Origin: Bacteroidota bacterium
Lineage (GTDB): Bacteria > Bacteroidota > Bacteroidia > Chitinophagales > Chitinophagaceae
DNA length: 64,000 nucleotides
Assembly (NCBI GenBank): GCA_020161435.1
Contig: JAIUNV010000001.1
Location: 682,001 to 746,000, forward strand
Direction of reading: 5' to 3'
Below the pieces are notes generated by a model. It was not told the DNA's origin. It saw only the letters and a list, made by a program, of their open reading frames with translations, and ran no database searches. The translations under genes were made by a program, and so were the position numbers. Shown here in pieces: positions 60,932 to 64,000 of the stretch. Position 1 is the stretch's first letter; the number at the start of each line of letters is the position of its first letter.

Positions 60932-63379
60932 ATGAAACTAACTGGCTTTTTCTTGCTGCTCACCTGGCAATTGCTGATTGCTGCCAATGGTATAGCTCAA
61001 ACACTCAACGCAGAAAACCTGCGCAATATTGAAGTGTCTGCCATAGCAGACGAAGAGATAAAAACCTTTTACAACAAAGCTATTTCCAGCGGCCTTACTG
61101 AAGAACAACTTTACACACTGGCGGTGCAGCGGGGTATGCCCGAAGTGCAGATAGCCAAGCTGAGGGCTCGTATAAGTGAGCTTAATTTGGGTAAAACCAC
61201 CAGCACCAAACCACCAGCATCCATTGGCTCCAATACCGAACGCCAGATAATGCCAGGCATGGCCCGTGCCGCCATGCAGCAACTAAAGCGTGACAGCAGC
61301 ATTTTTGGTGCCGAGCTGTTTAGTGAGGCCAGCAATGTGTTTGAGCCCAACTATAAAATAGCCACCCCCACGGGCTATACCCTCGGGCCCGGCGATGAAT
61401 TGCTCATTCAGGTATTTGGCTATAGTGAGCAAGCCTACAGTTTAAAAGTAAATGCCGAAGGCGCCATCTACATTGCCAATGTGGGGCCCATACAAGTAGC
61501 CGGTTTGAGTGTAGACGATGCGGGGGCAAAAATTAAAAGCCGGATGGCCGCTACTATTTATAAAGCCATTAAAAGCGGTCAAACCAAAGTAAGTGTTACC
61601 CTGGGCAGCATCAGAAGCATACAGGTAGCCGTAATGGGCCAGGCTTCTAAGCCGGGCAATTATACAGTGAGCTCACTCACTACCTTGTTCAACCTGCTGT
61701 ACTTGTGCGGCGGACCATCTAATGAAGGCAGCTTCCGGCAGATAGAACTGATACGGGGCGACAAAGTGTACCGCAAAGTAGATTTATACAGCTATTTGCT
61801 GCGGGGAGATAGAAAAGACAATGTGCTGTTGCAAGATCAGGATATAGTACGTATACCCTACTATAGCAGCCGTGTAGTGATGGAGGGCGAAGTACGCCGT
61901 GCCGGAAAATTCGAACTGCTGCCCAATGAAAATATCGACCAGCTGTTTACCTACAGCGGTGGATTTTCCGACAGTGCCTACCGCTCCGCTATCAAGGTTA
62001 TCCGGATAACGGATACAGGTAGAATACTGGCCGATGTGCCGGCTACTGATTTTGCATCGTTCACCCCTAAGTCAGGCGATGCATTTATAGTAGCAAAAGC
62101 ACTTGCCAAATACAATAACCGGGTAAGTATACGCGGAGCTGTGTACCGCCCCGGCGATTATGAGTTAAAACCCGGCATGCAGCTTAGTGAGCTCATGGCC
62201 AAGGCTGGTGGTATAAAGCCCGATGCCTTTATGGGCCGCGGCATTATAGCCCGCCTGAAAGAAGATCAGACTGCCGCCAGTGTTTCATTTCATGTGGGCA
62301 ATGTGGCAGCAGGCAAAGAGCTGGTAGCACTTGTAAAAGAAGACATTGTAACCATCTCCAGCATCTTCGATTTAAAAGATGCCCAAACTGTAGAGGTGCA
62401 GGGTATGGTGCGGCTGCCCGGCAAGTTTCAGTTCCGGGAAAGTCTTACCATTAAAGATGCCTTGCTGCTGAGCGGTGGCTTTGCTGATGGCGCCGATCCG
62501 GCCTCCATCGAAATTTCGCGAAGAATGGCCATGGTAGATGTTTCGTCTGATGAATACCGCCAGGCGGAAGTCATTAAAATTGACTTAAAAGCAGGGTTGG
62601 ATAAAGGCGGCGATAATGTAGTGCTACAGCCATTCGATGTAATTTCTGTAAGAGCCAAGGGCGGATATGAAAAGCAACGTGCCGTATATGTAATGGGGCA
62701 GATAATTACCCCGGGCATTTACCCCTTAGAAAGTTCAAAAGAAACCATTTCTCAAATTATCAACCGGGCTGGCGGTTTTAGGGGTAGTGCAGATAGCAGC
62801 TCCATAAGCATTCGGCGCTTGGCTAATTATAGCCTCGGCAATGAAGAGCGGGAAAAAACAGTAGAGCGGCTGCTGATGGTAAACAGAGACAGCCTGCTGG
62901 CCGATCCTGAGCTGCGGCGTAAATACCTGAACGATATTGATTTTTTGAGTGTCAATGTCGAAAAAATAAAAAGCAATCCCGGTGGCCCGGAAGACCTGAT
63001 ATTGGAAAATGGCGATGTAATAGAAATAGCCCGTGCCTCAAACCTGGTAAGGGTAAGTGGCGAAGTGTACCGCCCCGGTTTATTACCTTTTGAAGAAGGT
63101 GCTTCCGCACATTACTATGTAAAGCGGTCGGGCAATTTTACCAGCAACAGCCGCAAAACAAAAACATTCGTTATTTACCCCGACGGCCGTGCCAAATCGG
63201 TGAAACGTTTCTTGTTCATCAAAACCTATCCGGAGGTAACGCCACGGAGCGAAGTATTTATTCCTTCAAAAGACAAGGATGGCAAAAAGGGTTTATCTAC
63301 CGGCGAATGGATAGCACTCTCTTCTATTGGTGCTACACTGGCTACACTGGTCGTTACTGTAATCAATGCGTTTAAATAG
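60932..63379 (+). CDS. polysaccharide export protein (Wza-type, SLBB repeats)
   Basis: An 815-residue outer-membrane export protein. It has a signal peptide (MKLTGFFLLLTWQLLIAANG, cut after GIAQ). A helical region leads to the PES domain (GYTLGPGDELLIQVFGYSEQ, AEGAIYIANVGPIQVAGLSV), followed by about six SLBB beta-grasp units, each opening like VMGQASKPGNYTVSS, MEGEVRRAGKFELLPNENID, IRGAVYRPGDYELKPGMQLS, VQGMVRLPGKFQFRESLTIK, VMGQIITPGIYPLESSKETI and VSGEVYRPGLLPFEEGASAH. The last 30 residues have a hydrophobic segment (WIALSSIGATLATLVVTVIN). Long multi-SLBB forms are typical of Bacteroidota capsule/EPS loci, and the position in this locus fits. Confidence 0.92.
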   Translation: MKLTGFFLLLTWQLLIAANGIAQTLNAENLRNIEVSAIADEEIKTFYNKAISSGLTEEQLYTLAVQRGMPEVQIAKLRARISELNLGKTTSTKPPASIGSNTERQIMPGMARAAMQQLKRDSSIFGAELFSEASNVFEPNYKIATPTGYTLGPGDELLIQVFGYSEQAYSLKVNAEGAIYIANVGPIQVAGLSVDDAGAKIKSRMAATIYKAIKSGQTKVSVTLGSIRSIQVAVMGQASKPGNYTVSSLTTLFNLLYLCGGPSNEGSFRQIELIRGDKVYRKVDLYSYLLRGDRKDNVLLQDQDIVRIPYYSSRVVMEGEVRRAGKFELLPNENIDQLFTYSGGFSDSAYRSAIKVIRITDTGRILADVPATDFASFTPKSGDAFIVAKALAKYNNRVSIRGAVYRPGDYELKPGMQLSELMAKAGGIKPDAFMGRGIIARLKEDQTAASVSFHVGNVAAGKELVALVKEDIVTISSIFDLKDAQTVEVQGMVRLPGKFQFRESLTIKDALLLSGGFADGADPASIEISRRMAMVDVSSDEYRQAEVIKIDLKAGLDKGGDNVVLQPFDVISVRAKGGYEKQRAVYVMGQIITPGIYPLESSKETISQIINRAGGFRGSADSSSISIRRLANYSLGNEEREKTVERLLMVNRDSLLADPELRRKYLNDIDFLSVNVEKIKSNPGGPEDLILENGDVIEIARASNLVRVSGEVYRPGLLPFEEGASAHYYVKRSGNFTSNSRKTKTFVIYPDGRAKSVKRFLFIKTYPEVTPRSEVFIPSKDKDGKKGLSTGEWIALSSIGATLATLVVTVINAFK

Positions 63380-63402
63380 GTTGAACAACAAAAGCAGCAG
63401 GC

Positions 63403-64000
63403 ATGTGCGGAATAGCCGGAATAATAGATTTCAAGAGCCGGCCTGTATTGCAGGAAGAGTTGAAGAAAATGACTGATGCCATAGCCCACCGGGGGCCAGA
63501 TGGCGAAGGTTTTTTTGTAGAAGGTGCAGTTGGTTTTGGTCATCGTCGTCTGTCTATCATTGATCTGAGCAATGCAGCAGCACAACCCATGACCCGCTTT
63601 GGGCTCACCATTACCTACAACGGTGAAATTTACAACTACATAGAGCTGCGCAGCGAACTGCAACAGCTGGGTATTGTTTTTACCACACAATCAGATACAG
63701 AGGTAATACTGGCAGCCTACCATATGTGGGGCAAAGATTGTGTGCAACGCTTCAATGGCATGTGGGCACTGGCTATTTATGATGCTTCACGCAAAGAGGT
63801 TTTTTTAAGCAGAGACAGGTTTGGAGAGAAACCATTGTATTATACCGAACGAAACGGGCAATTCTTGTTTTGTTCTTCTGTTTCCGCATTGTTGGCACCC
63901 CACCAATCGCCTGTAGCCAACGCTCAGGTATTGATGAACTATTTGGTACAGGAAAAGGCAGAACCTTTACACCATACCTTTTTTTCAAAATATTACAAGC
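63403..64000 (+). CDS. asnB: asparagine synthase (glutamine-hydrolysing), cut by the right edge
   Basis: The first 199 residues of an AsnB-type enzyme; the frame is open at the window end. It starts MCGIAGIIDFKSRPVLQEEL with the N-terminal nucleophile Cys2, then IAHRGPDGEGFF, GFGHRRLSIIDLSNAAAQPM, ITYNGEIYNYIELRSEL, TQSDTEVILAAYHMWGKDCV and FLSRDRFGEKPLYY, the complete glutamine-amidotransferase domain. The synthetase domain lies past the edge. In a polysaccharide locus such genes often amidate a uronic acid in place of making free asparagine. It lies 23 bp after the export gene. Confidence 0.92.
   Translation, partial: MCGIAGIIDFKSRPVLQEELKKMTDAIAHRGPDGEGFFVEGAVGFGHRRLSIIDLSNAAAQPMTRFGLTITYNGEIYNYIELRSELQQLGIVFTTQSDTEVILAAYHMWGKDCVQRFNGMWALAIYDASRKEVFLSRDRFGEKPLYYTERNGQFLFCSSVSALLAPHQSPVANAQVLMNYLVQEKAEPLHHTFFSKYYK

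Overview
The window is a chromosomal stretch of a Bacteroidota bacterium, most likely from the Chitinophagaceae or a close relative (inference from gene content, not from a marker gene tree). The signs are gliding/type IX secretion genes (gldD, gldE, a giant protein with a T9SS-type C-terminus), the mutY-ssb-gldE-gldD order, the uppS-bamA-skp-skp order, DUF3667, DUF5606 and DUF3109 proteins, almost no Shine-Dalgarno sites, and TAnnTTTG promoter elements close to many start codons. No rRNA, tRNA, IS element, prophage or CRISPR array was seen.

Layout. 1-5.4 kb: a KdnA-like sugar aminotransferase cut by the left edge, a secreted GHL10-type hydrolase with a MarR regulator, a radical SAM/SPASM protein and a divergent GH25 lysozyme. 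5.4-15.4 kb: a YwqK/MORN-like secreted protein, gcvT, and a surface module made of a secreted beta-helix-like protein and a 2146-residue T9SS-type protein with six N-terminal repeats. 15.4-20.6 kb: a zinc-ribbon protein divergent from a short ssb, an outer-membrane barrel, comB, mnmH, a DUF3667 membrane protein and a DUF5606 protein. 20.8-25.7 kb: the envelope cluster uppS-bamA-skp-skp. 25.8-32.5 kb: an L,D-transpeptidase, then a long minus-strand run mutY-ssb-gldE-gldD-DUF3109-small membrane protein-lutB. 32.7-35.8 kb: an HU protein, a TPR protein, a 31-residue very basic protein and rng. 35.9-40.0 kb: DUF3817, a lipase, a small secreted protein, adk, msrB and a membrane protein that looks like an LTA-synthase family protein without its catalytic domain.

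40.1-46.7 kb: paaZ and an enoyl-CoA hydratase (phenylacetate pathway) behind a TetR-like palindrome, then an inorganic-carbon group (SbtA-like permease, beta-carbonic anhydrase, SulP transporter). 46.7-47.2 kb: a 533-base gene-free region full of hairpins. 47.2-49.8 kb: a four-gene signalling module (unknown protein, membrane protein, histidine kinase, LuxR-type regulator). 49.8-57.0 kb: nadB, two tandem lipid A acyltransferases, a phosphoesterase, a META-domain protein and a DUF5009 membrane protein. 57.2-64 kb: the start of a surface-polysaccharide locus (rfbB, rfbC, rfbA, a WlbA-like dehydrogenase, a Wza-type export protein, asnB running off the right edge).

The most interesting signals are non-coding: an identical 14-bp palindrome ahead of both the T9SS surface module and the two-component module; a separate 22-23 bp palindrome present three times, two copies flanking one barrel gene; four ACGG boxes spaced exactly 10 bp apart upstream of ssb; and the structured gene-free region at 46.8-47.0 kb.
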